A stretch of 64,000 bases of DNA from Nonomuraea harbinensis (GTDB taxonomy: Bacteria; Actinomycetota; Actinomycetes; Streptosporangiales; Streptosporangiaceae). The stretch is taken from positions 1 through 64,000 of the forward strand of contig NZ_JAHKRN010000026.1 in assembly GCF_019396385.1 (NCBI RefSeq), read 5' to 3'. Every line of letters begins with the position of its first letter. Within the stretch, counting starts at the first letter, position 1. Below are positions 22,685 to 33,050 of this stretch, in pieces. Below the pieces are notes generated by a model. The model had not been told where the DNA came from, searched no databases, and was given only the letters and a program-made list of their open reading frames with translations. Made by a program: the position numbers and the translations under genes.

Positions 22685-23235
22685 GCCTCGTCGTCCTGGT
22701 CGGCAACCCCCGGGAGGGCTCCCGTACGCGCGGCGTGGCCGTCGAGGCCGCGCTGGCGGTCGGGGAGCGGGTCGGCCTGCCGGCGCCGCACGACGTCATC
22801 GACCTGGCGGGACTAGGTCCGCACCTGCTGTCGCCGATCCCGTCGGCCGACGTGGAGGTGGCGCTGGAACTGGTCGCCGAGGCGAGCGTGCTGGTGGTGG
22901 CCAGTCCCACCTACAAGGGCACCTACACCGGCCTGCTCAAGGCGTTCCTGGACCGGCTCCCGCCCCGGGCCCTGGCCGGCACGGTCGCGCTGCCGCTGCT
23001 GGTCATGGGGGATCCGGCCCACTCGCTGGCGGTGGAGGTCCACCTGCGGCCGCTGCTGGTGGAGCTGGGCGCCACCGTGCCCACCCCTGGCCTGGCCGTG
23101 CTGGAGTCCCGGCTGCCCGATCTTCCGGAGATCCTCGCGGGCTGGGCGGAGCGGGTCGCGCCCCAAGCCAGTTATCCAGTCCAAGAAAGTAGGGATTTAG
23201 GGCTTGACCGAGCCCCGTCCCTGCTTCAGGATTAA
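22681..23235 (+). CDS. SsuE/MsuE-like NAD(P)H-dependent FMN reductase
   Basis: A 184-residue flavodoxin-fold reductase that supplies free reduced FMN to two-component monooxygenases. GNPREGSRT forms the phosphate-binding loop near residue 8. SPTYKGTYTGLLKAFLDRLP is the hallmark of the SsuE/MsuE group. The C-terminal 25 residues are unlike the core. Partners could be the luciferase-like monooxygenase at 29671-30663, or formerly the decayed monooxygenase at 17723-18414. It is translationally coupled to the 41-residue ORF. Confidence 0.87.
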   Translation: MSLVVLVGNPREGSRTRGVAVEAALAVGERVGLPAPHDVIDLAGLGPHLLSPIPSADVEVALELVAEASVLVVASPTYKGTYTGLLKAFLDRLPPRALAGTVALPLLVMGDPAHSLAVEVHLRPLLVELGATVPTPGLAVLESRLPDLPEILAGWAERVAPQASYPVQESRDLGLDRAPSLLQD

Positions 23236-23236
23236 C

Positions 23237-23253
23237 CCTACAAGTTAAGTAGG
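23237..23253. promoter_or_regulatory. Inverted repeat CCTAC-N7-GTAGG, candidate Rrf2 operator
   Basis: A perfect five-base dyad with a seven-base centre lies one base after the FMN reductase stop and 21 bases before the TauE/SafE start. TAGGAT within it could serve as a -10 box. Related AGTAGG/AT-rich stretches are seen at 23188-23200 and 24719-24730. The Rrf2 protein at 24277 is the local candidate to bind. Confidence 0.45.
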
Positions 23254-23274
23254 ATTTATCGGAAAGGGTCGATC

Positions 23275-24204
23275 GTGCGAGCACTCCTCCTGCTCGGGCT
23301 GGTCGGTTTCGCGGCCCAGCTCGTCGACGGAAGCCTGGGCATGGCCTATGGCGTCACCTCCACCACACTGCTTCTGGCGATCGGCACCAACCCCGCCGCG
23401 GCCTCGGCGACCGTGCACCTGGCCGAGATCGGCACCACGCTGGCCTCGGGCATCTCCCATTGGCGCTTCGGCAACATCGACTGGAAGGTCGTCGGCAAGA
23501 TCGGCGTACCGGGCGCGATCGGCGCGTTCGCCGGCGCGACGTTCCTGTCCAGCCTCTCGACCGAGGTGGCGGCCCCGGTCATGTCGCTCATCCTGCTGAC
23601 CCTGGGCGTCTACATCCTGGTCCGCTTCACCGCCTACGGGCTGCCTCGGGGCAACCTGGGCAAGCCGCTGCGCAAGCGGTTCCTGGCCCCGCTCGGACTG
23701 GTCGCCGGGTTCGTGGACTCGACCGGTGGCGGCGGCTGGGGCCCGGTGGGCACCCCCGCCATCCTGGCCAGCGGCCGGCTGGCGCCGCGCAAGGTGATCG
23801 GGTCGATCGACGCCTCGGAGTTCCTGGTGGCGATCGCGGCCAGCGTGGGCTTCCTCGTCGGCATCGGCTCGGAGAACATCGACTTCGCCTGGGTGGCCGT
23901 GCTGCTGGCCGGCGGCGTGATCGCCGCGCCGATCGCCGCGTGGCTGGTCCGCCACATCCCGCCGCGCATCCTCGGCTCGGCGGTGGGCGGCCTCATCATC
24001 CTGACCAACGTGCGCACGCTGCTGCGCAGCGACTGGATCGACGCCTCCGGCGGCGTGCAGACCGTCGCCTTCCTGGCCATCGCCATCCTCTGGGCCGGCG
24101 CGATCACCTACTCGGTGCGCGAGTACCGCAAGGACAAGGCCAACGAGTCGGTCGACGCGTACGAGGCCGAGCTCCGCAAGGAGGAGCCCACCGCCTCCGC
24201 CTGA
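23275..24204 (+). CDS. TauE/SafE family membrane permease
   Basis: A 309-residue protein with eight or more hydrophobic segments in two homologous halves. Each half carries the family's Gly-rich helix: VDGSLGMAYGVTSTTLLLAIG and, split by one residue, VDSTGGGGWGPVGTPAIL. The family moves sulfite, sulfonates or other small sulfur anions across the membrane. GTG at 23275 follows GGAAAGGG. A hairpin terminator follows. Together with the FMN reductase and Rrf2 regulator it points to sulfur metabolism, but transport direction and ion are not shown by sequence. Confidence 0.88.
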   Translation: MRALLLLGLVGFAAQLVDGSLGMAYGVTSTTLLLAIGTNPAAASATVHLAEIGTTLASGISHWRFGNIDWKVVGKIGVPGAIGAFAGATFLSSLSTEVAAPVMSLILLTLGVYILVRFTAYGLPRGNLGKPLRKRFLAPLGLVAGFVDSTGGGGWGPVGTPAILASGRLAPRKVIGSIDASEFLVAIAASVGFLVGIGSENIDFAWVAVLLAGGVIAAPIAAWLVRHIPPRILGSAVGGLIILTNVRTLLRSDWIDASGGVQTVAFLAIAILWAGAITYSVREYRKDKANESVDAYEAELRKEEPTASA

Positions 24205-24221
24205 CCCACCGGACCGCCCGC

Positions 24222-24255
24222 AGGGCCCGGCCCCCGCCTCCGGGAGCCGGGCCCT
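24222..24255 (+). terminator. Hairpin terminator after the TauE/SafE gene
   Basis: AGGGCCCGGC (24222-24231) pairs perfectly with GCCGGGCCCT (24246-24255) across a 14-base loop and is followed by TT. It separates the permease from the Rrf2 gene. Confidence 0.7.
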
Positions 24256-24276
24256 TTCCGACCAGCACGGGAATCC

Positions 24277-24663
24277 ATGAGAATCTCCGCACGCACCCAG
24301 TACGCCCTCGCCGCCATGGTCGCCCTCGCGGAGGCCGGCGGCCCGGTGCACGCCGAGCGGGTCGCCGACTCGCAGGAGATCCCCCGCAGGTTCTGCGACA
24401 ACATCCTGCTCCAGCTGCGCCGCGCCGGCCTGCTGCACAGTCAGCGCGGGCCCGACGGCGGCTACTGGCTCGCCCGGCCCGCCGCCGAGATCTCCCTGGC
24501 CGACGTCATCCGCGTGACCGAGGGGGTCGAGCAGGCCACCCGGCAGTTCCCCCGGGCGGCCGCGCCCCTGGACGCGATCTGGGCCCGCCTGCGCGACCAC
24601 GAGAACTCCCTGCTCAGCGAGGTCACCCTCGCGGACGTCATGGCCCGGTCCGCGCCCTCCTAG
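24277..24663 (+). CDS. Rrf2 family transcriptional regulator (CymR-like)
   Basis: A 128-residue winged-helix regulator beginning MRISARTQYALAAMVAL, as the family does, with the recognition helix in RRFCDNILLQLRRAG. Only one Cys (residue 40) is present. The three-Cys Fe-S motif of IscR and NsrR is missing, so it should not carry a cluster and is closer to CymR, the cysteine-metabolism repressor. It stands between the TauE/SafE gene and the transporter/monooxygenase operon and is a likely controller of both, possibly through the AGTAGG-type sites. Confidence 0.85.
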   Translation: MRISARTQYALAAMVALAEAGGPVHAERVADSQEIPRRFCDNILLQLRRAGLLHSQRGPDGGYWLARPAAEISLADVIRVTEGVEQATRQFPRAAAPLDAIWARLRDHENSLLSEVTLADVMARSAPS

Positions 24664-24701
24664 AGCGGCCATGCCCACTTACCCGAGGGCACCCCCGTGG
24701 C

Positions 24702-24730
24702 TATTCCATGGTTTTCCAGTAGGTTATACT
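24702..24730 (+). promoter_or_regulatory. Promoter of the transporter/monooxygenase operon
   Basis: TATTCC (24702-24707) and a near-consensus TATACT (24725-24730) are 17 bases apart, 41 bases before the ATG at 24772. The sequence AGTAGGTTATAC (24719-24730) overlaps the -10 box and resembles the site upstream of the TauE/SafE gene. Confidence 0.5.
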
Positions 24731-24771
24731 TGGTTCTATCCCGTTCCGTTCCCTCGAAGGGCGATTTCCCC

Positions 24772-26397
24772 ATGTCACGATCCAGACTGCGATCCACAGC
24801 CGTGGCCGGCGCCGCCATGCTCGCCGTCGTGGGGCTGCTCGGCGCCTGTGGCGGTGCGGGCCCCGCCGGGGCGGCCAGGGCGGCGGGCGAGCCGGTCTAC
24901 GGCGGCACCCTCACCTACCTGGAGCACCAGCCGCCGACCTGCCTCTACCTGCCGGCCGCGGGCTTCTATCCCAACGGCGGCATCCTCAACCAGATCACCG
25001 ACAAGCTCACCTGGCAGAACCCGGAAACCCTGGAGATCGAGCCGTGGATCGCCACCAGGTGGGAGGTGAGCGAGGACGCCACCTCCTACACCTTCCACCT
25101 GCGCGACGGCGTGACGTTCAGCGACGGCACCCCGCTCGACGCGGAGGCCGTCGCGGCCAACTTCGACGTGTACGGCCTCGGCGACGAGAAGCTGAAGCTC
25201 CCGGTGGCCGAGTTCGTCAACAACTACGAGCGCAGCGAGGTCGTCGACCGGCTGACCGTGCGGTTCCACTTCGCCAAGCCCTCGCCCGGCTTCCTCCAGG
25301 GCACCTCCGTCATCGGCGCGGGCCTGGTCTCCAAGAAGACCATCTCGCTGCCGTACGAGGAGCAGTGCCAGCTCAAGAACATCGCCGGCTCCGGCCCCTT
25401 CACCGTCAGGCACCAGGTCGTCGACAAGGAGGTGCGCCTGGCCGCCCGCGAGGACTACGACTGGGCGCCGCCCTCCTCCGAGCACCAGGGCCGGGCGTAC
25501 CTGGACGAGATCAAGATAATCGTGACGCCGGAGGACAACGTTCGCGTCGGCGCCCTCACCTCTGGGCAGGCCGACTTCGTGCGATACGTCCAGGCGTACG
25601 ATGAGGAGACCGTCAAGAGCGCCGGCTTCACCATCTACGCCGAGCCCACCAGAGGCGTCAACAACGGCCTCTACCTGCGGCCGGGCAACAGCATCCTGAA
25701 GGACCCCGACGTCCGCCAGGCCCTGCTGGCGGGCACCGACGCCCGCGAGGTCGTCGACACCCTGTTCACGCCGAGCTACCCGGTCGCCACCTCGGTGCTC
25801 AGCCACCTCGCCCAGGGCTACGTGGACCTGTCGCCGCGGCTCGCCCACGACCCGGACAAGGCCAACGCGCTGCTCGACAAGGCCGGCTGGGCCCGCGGCG
25901 CCGACGGCGTCCGCGAGAAGGACGGCAGGAAGCTGCGGCTCGGCGTCTTCGTCGCCGGCCCGCAGCCGCTGTCGAAGCAGACGCTGGAGCTGATCGGCCA
26001 GCAGTGGGCCGAGCTCGGGGTCAAGCTGGAGATCCGCCCCGCCGACGCCGGCACCCAGGCCGTCGACATCAAGGACGCCGAGAAGACGCCCCTGCAGCAC
26101 TCCATGGTGGGCCGCGCCGACCAGGACGTCATCAAGAGCCACTTCCACAGCGAGAACCGCGACGCCATCCTGTCCGACGACGAGAAGCTCGACCGGCTGC
26201 TGGCCGAGCAGTCCGCCGAGCCCGACGTCGCCGCGCGCAACGCCAAGGTGGGCGAGATCCAGCGTTACGTGATCGACCAGGCCTACGCCATCCCCCTGTT
26301 CGAGGAGCCGCAGGTCTACGGCGGCGCCCCGCACGTGCACGGGATCGCCTTCGAGGCCGTGGCCAGGCCCTGGTTCTACGCGACCTGGAAAAGCTAG
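24772..26397 (+). CDS. Peptide/opine-type ABC substrate-binding lipoprotein (KPN_01854-like)
   Basis: A 541-residue family-5 binding protein with a lipobox LGAC after the signal core. The fold is marked by GGTLTYLEHQPPTCLYLP, an N-terminal signature I associate from memory with the KPN_01854 subfamily, and by TFHLRDGVTFSDGTPLDAEAV. It should capture a small organic ligand for the two permeases and double ATPase downstream. The ATG at 24772 gives a proper signal peptide. The stop is directly followed by the next ATG, so it heads a nine-gene operon running to 32964. The ligand is unknown. Cassette content suggests something oxidised after uptake. Confidence 0.87.
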   Translation: MSRSRLRSTAVAGAAMLAVVGLLGACGGAGPAGAARAAGEPVYGGTLTYLEHQPPTCLYLPAAGFYPNGGILNQITDKLTWQNPETLEIEPWIATRWEVSEDATSYTFHLRDGVTFSDGTPLDAEAVAANFDVYGLGDEKLKLPVAEFVNNYERSEVVDRLTVRFHFAKPSPGFLQGTSVIGAGLVSKKTISLPYEEQCQLKNIAGSGPFTVRHQVVDKEVRLAAREDYDWAPPSSEHQGRAYLDEIKIIVTPEDNVRVGALTSGQADFVRYVQAYDEETVKSAGFTIYAEPTRGVNNGLYLRPGNSILKDPDVRQALLAGTDAREVVDTLFTPSYPVATSVLSHLAQGYVDLSPRLAHDPDKANALLDKAGWARGADGVREKDGRKLRLGVFVAGPQPLSKQTLELIGQQWAELGVKLEIRPADAGTQAVDIKDAEKTPLQHSMVGRADQDVIKSHFHSENRDAILSDDEKLDRLLAEQSAEPDVAARNAKVGEIQRYVIDQAYAIPLFEEPQVYGGAPHVHGIAFEAVARPWFYATWKS

Positions 26398-27330
26398 ATG
26401 ACCAGATACGTCATGTTCAGGGCAGGTCAGGCGGTCCTCGTGCTGTGGGCGGCCTTCACCGCCGCGTACGTCCTGCTGCGGCTGCTGCCCGGCGACTCCA
26501 TCCTGATCAAGTTCCAGAACCCCGAACTGGGGCTGTCGCCGCAGCAGATCGCGGAGATCCGCGCCCACTACGACGGCGGCGCCTCCGCCCTGGCGACCTA
26601 CCTCGACACCCTGTCCGGCTTCCTGCGCGGCAGCCTCGGCTACTCGATCGACACCGGCACGCCGGTGACCGAGCGGCTGGCCGAGGCGCTGCCGGAGACG
26701 GCCAAACTGGCCTCCGCCGGATTCGGGCTGGCGGTGCTCATCGCGGTCGCCATCGCCTTCGCGGCCGCCTCCAGCAGGTCCTCGTGGATCAGGGGCGCGC
26801 TGCTGTCGGTGCCGTCGCTGTTCGTGTCCGTGCCGGTGTTCTGGCTGGGCATCCTGCTCATCCAGGTGTTCTCGTTCCGGCTCGGCCTGGTGCCCGTCAT
26901 CGGCGGCAGCGCGGCCCAGCAGCTCATCCTGCCGGTGCTGACCCTCGCGGTGCCCATCTCGGCGCCGATCGCCCAGGTCCTCGCCCGCGCCGTCGACCAG
27001 GTCAGGGCCCAGCCGTTCGTCCCCGTGGTGGCGGCCAAGGGCGCCTCGCGGCAGTGGATCCTGTGGCGGCACGTCGCACGCAACGCGACACTGCCCGCCC
27101 TCACCATGGCGGGGCTCGTCTTCGGCGAGCTCATCGCCGGCTCCGTCGTCACCGAGACGGTGTTCGGCCGCAACGGCATCGGCCGGCTCACCGAGCAGGC
27201 CGTCAACGCGCAGGACACGCCGGTGATGCTCGCCGTCGTGGTGCTCGCCGCCGTCGTTTTCGTGCTCGTCAACCTGGTCGTCGACCTGCTCTACCCGGTG
27301 CTCGACCCGCGGCTGAAGGCGGCGCCGTGA
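26398..27330 (+). CDS. DppB/OppB-type ABC permease
   Basis: A 310-residue permease with about six membrane helices. It has the N-terminal RAGQAVLVLW and RLLPGD signature of DppB/OppB and the coupling loop VVAAKGASRQWILWRHVARNA. Its ATG touches the previous stop with no gap, and its stop overlaps the next GTG (GTGA). It pairs with the DppC-like subunit to form the channel of the importer. Confidence 0.9.
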   Translation: MTRYVMFRAGQAVLVLWAAFTAAYVLLRLLPGDSILIKFQNPELGLSPQQIAEIRAHYDGGASALATYLDTLSGFLRGSLGYSIDTGTPVTERLAEALPETAKLASAGFGLAVLIAVAIAFAAASSRSSWIRGALLSVPSLFVSVPVFWLGILLIQVFSFRLGLVPVIGGSAAQQLILPVLTLAVPISAPIAQVLARAVDQVRAQPFVPVVAAKGASRQWILWRHVARNATLPALTMAGLVFGELIAGSVVTETVFGRNGIGRLTEQAVNAQDTPVMLAVVVLAAVVFVLVNLVVDLLYPVLDPRLKAAP

Positions 27331-28120
27331 ACCGCGTCGGCCTCGGGCTCGCCGCCGCCTGGCTGGTGATCGCCGTCGCGCTGCTCTGGGCCGTCGTCCC
27401 GGGACTGTTCACCGGCTACGACCCGATCGCGGGCGTGCCGGCCGAGAAGCTGCGGCCGCCGGGCGGACCGCACCTGTTCGGCACCGACCCGGTGGGCCGT
27501 GACCTGTTCGCCCGCGTGGTGCACGGCTCGGCGCACTCGCTGTCGGGAGCGTTCACCGCCGTCGCCGTCGGCCTCCTGCTCGGCACCCTGCTCGGGGTGC
27601 TGGCCGGCTCGGCCGGCGGGCTGGCCGACGACGCCATCATGCGGCTGGTCGACGTCCTGCTGTCGGTCCCGGGCCTGCTCCTGGCGCTCACGGTGATCAT
27701 CCTGCTCGGTCCCGGCACGGTCAACGTGGCCATCGCGGTCGGCGTCGGATCGGTCGCGGCCTTCGCCCGCCTCACCCGGTCCGAGGTGGTACGGGTGCGC
27801 CGCACCGACTATGTGGAGGCCGCGTTCGGCAGCGGCGGACGCTACCCGGCCGTGCTCTGGCGGCACGTGCTGCCCAACTCGCTCGGGCCGGTCGTCGCCC
27901 TGGCCGCGCTGCAGTTCGGCCTGGCCATCCTCGCCATCTCCACGCTCGGCTTCCTCGGCTACGGCGCCGAGCCGCCCACCCCCGAATGGGGGCTGCTCAT
28001 CGCGGAAGGACGCAACTACCTGGCGACGTCGTGGTGGCTGACCACGCTGCCGGGCGCCGTCGTGGTCGCCGTCGTGCTCGCGGCCGGCCGGATCAGCCGC
28101 TCGATCGGGAAGGACACCCC

Positions 28121-28124
<4 letters not shown>
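27327..28124 (+). CDS. DppC/OppC-type ABC permease
   Basis: A 265-residue permease. GPHLFGTDPVGRDLFARVVHG is the family's N-terminal outer loop, and EAAFGSGGRYPAVLWRHVLPN is the coupling loop with intact EAA pattern. About five to six helices are seen. The GTG at 27327 overlaps the upstream stop. Longer upstream frames are shadows of the DppB gene. The stop overlaps the ATPase ATG. Confidence 0.9.
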
Positions 28125-29670
<1,546 letters not shown>

Positions 29671-29674
<4 letters not shown>

Positions 29675-30663
29675 GGCTCGGATTCTTCACCCGGCTGCTC
29701 GACGACGTGCCGCCGGGTGAGCGCTACCGGCTCGCCGCCGAGCAGATCCGGCACGCCGAGGCCGCCGGCTTCGACACCGCCTGGGTCGCCCAGCACCACT
29801 TCGACGGCGACGAGGGCGGCCTGCCCGCGCCCCTGGTCCTCCTCGGCCACGTGGCCGCCACTACCAGCCGCATCCGGCTCGGCACCGGCATCATCACGCT
29901 GCCGCTCGAACACCCGGTGCGGGTGGCCGAGGACACCGCCGTGCTCGACCAGCTGACCGGCGGCCGGCTCGAGGTCGGGGTGGGCAGCGGCGGCACGCCC
30001 ACGTCGTTCGCCCCGTTCGGCCACGACAGCGCCGACCGGGCCGCCCTCTACGCCGAGCACCTCGCCGTGCTCATCGCCGCCTGGTCCGGCGCGGACCTGG
30101 GCGGCGGCAACCGGCTCTACCCGCCGGCGCCGCGACTGCCCGGCGCGGTCTGGGAGGCGACGTTCTCCGCCGCCGGCGGCGCCCGCGCGGGCCGGGCCGG
30201 GCACGGGCTCATGCTCTCCCGCACCCAGCCCAGGCCCGCCGACCGGCCGCAGGCGACCCTCGCGGAGATCCAGCGGCCCATCGTCGACGCGTACCACGAC
30301 AACCTGCCGCCCGGCGTTGTCCCGCGGATCATGGCGTCACGGACCGCGTTCGTGGCCGACAGCAGGGCCGAGGCGCTGCGCTGGGCCGAACGCGGGCTCG
30401 GCCGCGGCAGGCTGCCGTTCGAGCTGCCGGACGGCGGCCTCGACACCCGGATCGCCGCCTTCGACGTGCACGTCGGCACCCCGCAGGACGTCATCGACAG
30501 CCTGCGCGCCGACCCGACCCTCGACCGGGCGACCGACCTGGTCCTCCAGGTCCACTCGGTCGACCCGCCGCACCCTCTCATCCTCCGCTCCATCGAGCTC
30601 CTCGCGACCGAGGTCGCCCCGGCGCTCGGCTGGACCCCCGCCCAGGAAGCGAGCCGCACATGA
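29671..30663 (+). CDS. Luciferase-like FMN-dependent monooxygenase (KPN_01858-like)
   Basis: A 330-residue TIM-barrel flavoprotein beginning MRLGFFTRLLDD. WVAQHHFDGDEGGLPAPLVLLG and TGIITLPLEHPVRVAEDTAVLDQL are family signatures. Such enzymes use reduced FMN, probably from the SsuE-like reductase at 22681, to oxygenate substrates such as sulfonates, sulfones, amines or aldehydes. Its fixed company with CMD and peroxidase genes matches the named but uncharacterised KPN_01858 family as I remember it. Start and stop overlap the neighbouring genes. Confidence 0.85.
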
Positions 30664-31244
30664 CCGCCGACGTCATCGACCATCTGGCCGGGGTCGCGCC
30701 CGGGTCGCCGCTCGACGGGCTGCGTCGCCGGCGGCCCGCCGCCCGTGAGCACGCCCAGTGCTCCTTCGACGCGCTGTTCGCGCCCGGCTCGGAGACCGAG
30801 GTCACGCTCGTCGAACGGGACGCGGTCGCGGCCTTCGTGGCCGGGCTGCACCGTGACGACCCCGCCGTCCGCTTCTACGCCGAGCGCCTGGCCGAGCTGG
30901 CGCCTCGCCTGGCGGACACCGTACGGGCCGAGACCGCGGCCGGACTCACCACCGGACCGTACGGGATCGACCCCGCCCTGCCCGCCGACGGCGCCGAGGG
31001 ACTCCGCTATCGCGTACGGAACCCCGGCGCGCTGGGTGTCCGCCTCACCGCGGCGTTCGAGCACACCCACCTGCTCGTGTTCCGGCCGCGCGAGGCGAGC
31101 CGGGAAGCGCTCGGCGCGCTGGTGAAGGCGGGCTGGAGCACCACCGGCATCGTGACACTCTCACAGCTCGTCGCCTTCCTCAGCTTCCAGATCCGGGTAG
31201 CGGCCGGGCTGCGGCTGCTCGGCCGTACGGGGGTGGCGGCGTGA
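30660..31244 (+). CDS. CMD domain protein (Avi_7170-like)
   Basis: A 194-residue helical protein. THLLVFRPREASREALGALV and GWSTTGIVTLSQLVAFLSFQ are distinctive. They match the Avi_7170 family of the carboxymuconolactone decarboxylase/AhpD superfamily as I recall it. The redox CxxC of AhpD is absent here, so it may be a structural or differently acting partner of the next gene. Overlaps of four bases on both sides show strict co-expression. Confidence 0.8.
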   Translation: MTADVIDHLAGVAPGSPLDGLRRRRPAAREHAQCSFDALFAPGSETEVTLVERDAVAAFVAGLHRDDPAVRFYAERLAELAPRLADTVRAETAAGLTTGPYGIDPALPADGAEGLRYRVRNPGALGVRLTAAFEHTHLLVFRPREASREALGALVKAGWSTTGIVTLSQLVAFLSFQIRVAAGLRLLGRTGVAA

Positions 31245-31807
31245 GCGGTTTCACGCTGGAGCGGCTCGGGTGGGCGCCGTGGCTGGCGCCGCTGAGCGCG
31301 GAGGAGCTGACCGACGAGCACCATGAGGCGCTGGTCGACCGGGCGCGCGCCGCGTCGCCGTACTTCCTGCTGCTCGCACGTGACCCGCACGTGCTGCAGG
31401 CGCGCACGCACACCGACAACGACATCTTCCACAACACCGACGGCGGGCTGCCGCGGGCCGAGCGTGAGCTGGCGGCCACCGCCACGTCGCGCCGCAACGG
31501 GTGCGTGTTCTGCGCGTCGGTGCACGCGCGGTTCGCCGCCCACTACGCCAAGCGGCCGGACGACGTGCGGCGGCTGCTCGACGAGGGCGTGCACGCCCCG
31601 CAGGACGGCAGATGGCGGGCGATCATCGACGCCTCGGTGGCGGTCGCGGCCACCCCGGGCGAGCTCGGCGCGGCCCACGTCGAGGCGCTGCGCGCGGCCG
31701 GCCTCGACGACCTGGCCATCAGCGACGTCATCCACGCCGCCGCGTTCTTCAACTGGGCCAACAGGCTCATGCTCTCGCTCGGCGAACCCGTCAAGGAGGA
31801 CCAGTGA
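31241..31807 (+). CDS. AhpD-like peroxidase (Avi_7169-like)
   Basis: A 188-residue alkylhydroperoxidase-type protein. The redox motif is CVFCASVHARF (Cys-x2-Cys followed by His after three residues), as in AhpD. The rest is helical and ends with AAFFNWANRLMLSLGEP, typical of peroxidase-related proteins. It probably removes peroxide or a peroxy product made by the monooxygenase. GTG at 31241 overlaps the upstream stop. Confidence 0.86.
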   Translation: MSGFTLERLGWAPWLAPLSAEELTDEHHEALVDRARAASPYFLLLARDPHVLQARTHTDNDIFHNTDGGLPRAERELAATATSRRNGCVFCASVHARFAAHYAKRPDDVRRLLDEGVHAPQDGRWRAIIDASVAVAATPGELGAAHVEALRAAGLDDLAISDVIHAAAFFNWANRLMLSLGEPVKEDQ

Positions 31808-32418
31808 CCATCGACCACCTCGTCTACGCGGTGCCCGACCTGAAGGAGGGCGTCGCCGCCTTCGCCGCGCTGACCGGCGTCGAACCGGTGGCGGGCGGCA
31901 GCCATCCCGGCGGCACGGCCAACCACCTCGTCGGCCTCGGCTCCGGCCGCTACCTGGAGATCATCGGCCCCGACCCGGACCAGCCGGGCGCCCGGCCGCG
32001 CGCGTTCGGCCTGGAGAACCTGCGTGAACCCCGCCTGGCCGCCTGGGCGATCAGGCCGGACGACCTCGACGAGGCCGTCCGGAGGGCGCGCGAGAAGGGT
32101 TACGACCCCGGCGAGGTCCAGCCGCTGTCCCGGCGCACCCCCGGCGGCGTCCTGCTGGAGTGGCGGCTCACCAGGCGGGACGATCCGGCGGCGGTCAGGC
32201 CGGTGCCGTTCCTCATCGACTGGGGCGGCACCCCGCACCCGGCGGACTCCGGGCTGCCACAGCTGGAGCTGGAATCCCTGACCGCCTCCCACCCCGACCC
32301 GGACGCCCTCCGCCGCGACCTCGCCGCCGTCGGCGCCCCGCTCGACGTCACACAAGGCCCCGAGCCTGCGCTCCGCGCCGTCCTCACCACCCCGCTCGGC
32401 CCCATCACCCTGCACTGA
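31804..32418 (+). CDS. VOC (glyoxalase-like) family protein
   Basis: A 204-residue protein with two beta-alpha-beta-beta-beta modules. It starts TIDHLVYAVPDLKEG, and metal ligands are likely His4, the Glu in YLEIIG and residues in the second half. The Glyoxalase_3-type group acts on diverse small molecules, and no substrate can be named. GTG at 31804 overlaps the preceding stop and follows AAGGAGG. Confidence 0.82.
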   Translation: MTIDHLVYAVPDLKEGVAAFAALTGVEPVAGGSHPGGTANHLVGLGSGRYLEIIGPDPDQPGARPRAFGLENLREPRLAAWAIRPDDLDEAVRRAREKGYDPGEVQPLSRRTPGGVLLEWRLTRRDDPAAVRPVPFLIDWGGTPHPADSGLPQLELESLTASHPDPDALRRDLAAVGAPLDVTQGPEPALRAVLTTPLGPITLH

Positions 32419-32433
32419 ACCGGAAACGAGAGC

Positions 32434-32964
32434 ATGAGCACCCTTCGCGAGTACCTGTCCCAGAAGCGCGCCGCCCTGCTGGCCCGCCGCGCCGCCCCGG
32501 CCAGTGGCCCGGTGCCCCTCCACGCGCACGTCACGGCCGAGGGCCGGAGCGGCGTGCGGCGCATCCGCATCCGCGACCACCGGATCCTCAGCGACAGCGG
32601 CCCCGACTTCGCCGGCTACGACCTCGGCCCCGGGTCACCGGAGCTGCAGGCGGGCGTGCTGGGCAGTTGCGTCACGCACATCTTCCTGATCAAGGCGGCC
32701 GAGCTGGAAGTGCCTCTGGACGCCCTGGAGGTGGACGTACGGGCCTCGTACGATCCCAGAGCCCAGCAACCGGGCGAGAGCGGTGTCCCGGTCCACCCGT
32801 ACGACTTCCGCTACGAGGTGCTGATCGACTCGCCCGCCTCCGACGAGGAACTGGACCGGCTGCACGCCGAGGTGGAGCGCGTGTGCCCCATACTCAACCT
32901 GCTCCGCGCCCCACAGCAGATCACCGGCACGATCGTACGATCACACCCCACCGCGGCGGCATGA
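32434..32964 (+). CDS. OsmC family protein
   Basis: A 176-residue OsmC/Ohr-fold protein. The two Cys expected for thiol peroxidase activity are in LGSCVTHIF and RVCPILNLL. The family reduces organic hydroperoxides, and some members act in sulfur metabolism. It is the last gene of the operon, 15 bases after the VOC gene. Together with the AhpD-like protein it gives the cassette two peroxide-handling functions. Confidence 0.87.
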   Translation: MSTLREYLSQKRAALLARRAAPASGPVPLHAHVTAEGRSGVRRIRIRDHRILSDSGPDFAGYDLGPGSPELQAGVLGSCVTHIFLIKAAELEVPLDALEVDVRASYDPRAQQPGESGVPVHPYDFRYEVLIDSPASDEELDRLHAEVERVCPILNLLRAPQQITGTIVRSHPTAAA

Positions 32965-32974
32965 CCATCTCTAC

Positions 32975-32993
32975 GCCGCCTCACCCGGGCGGC
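32975..32993 (+). terminator. Small hairpin after the OsmC gene
   Basis: GCCGCC (32975-32980) and GGCGGC (32988-32993) flank a seven-base loop, 10 bases after the operon's last stop. Stem strength is modest and no U-tract follows. Confidence 0.4.
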
Positions 32994-33050
32994 CCACGAC
33001 CGTGAGATCGGCACCCGCGCCCCCCAAGCGCCGACCACGCCCCCGGAGCA

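Noticed and set aside
24277..24663. IscR or NsrR assignment for the Rrf2 protein
   Set aside because: The three-cysteine cluster motif is absent. Only Cys40 is present.
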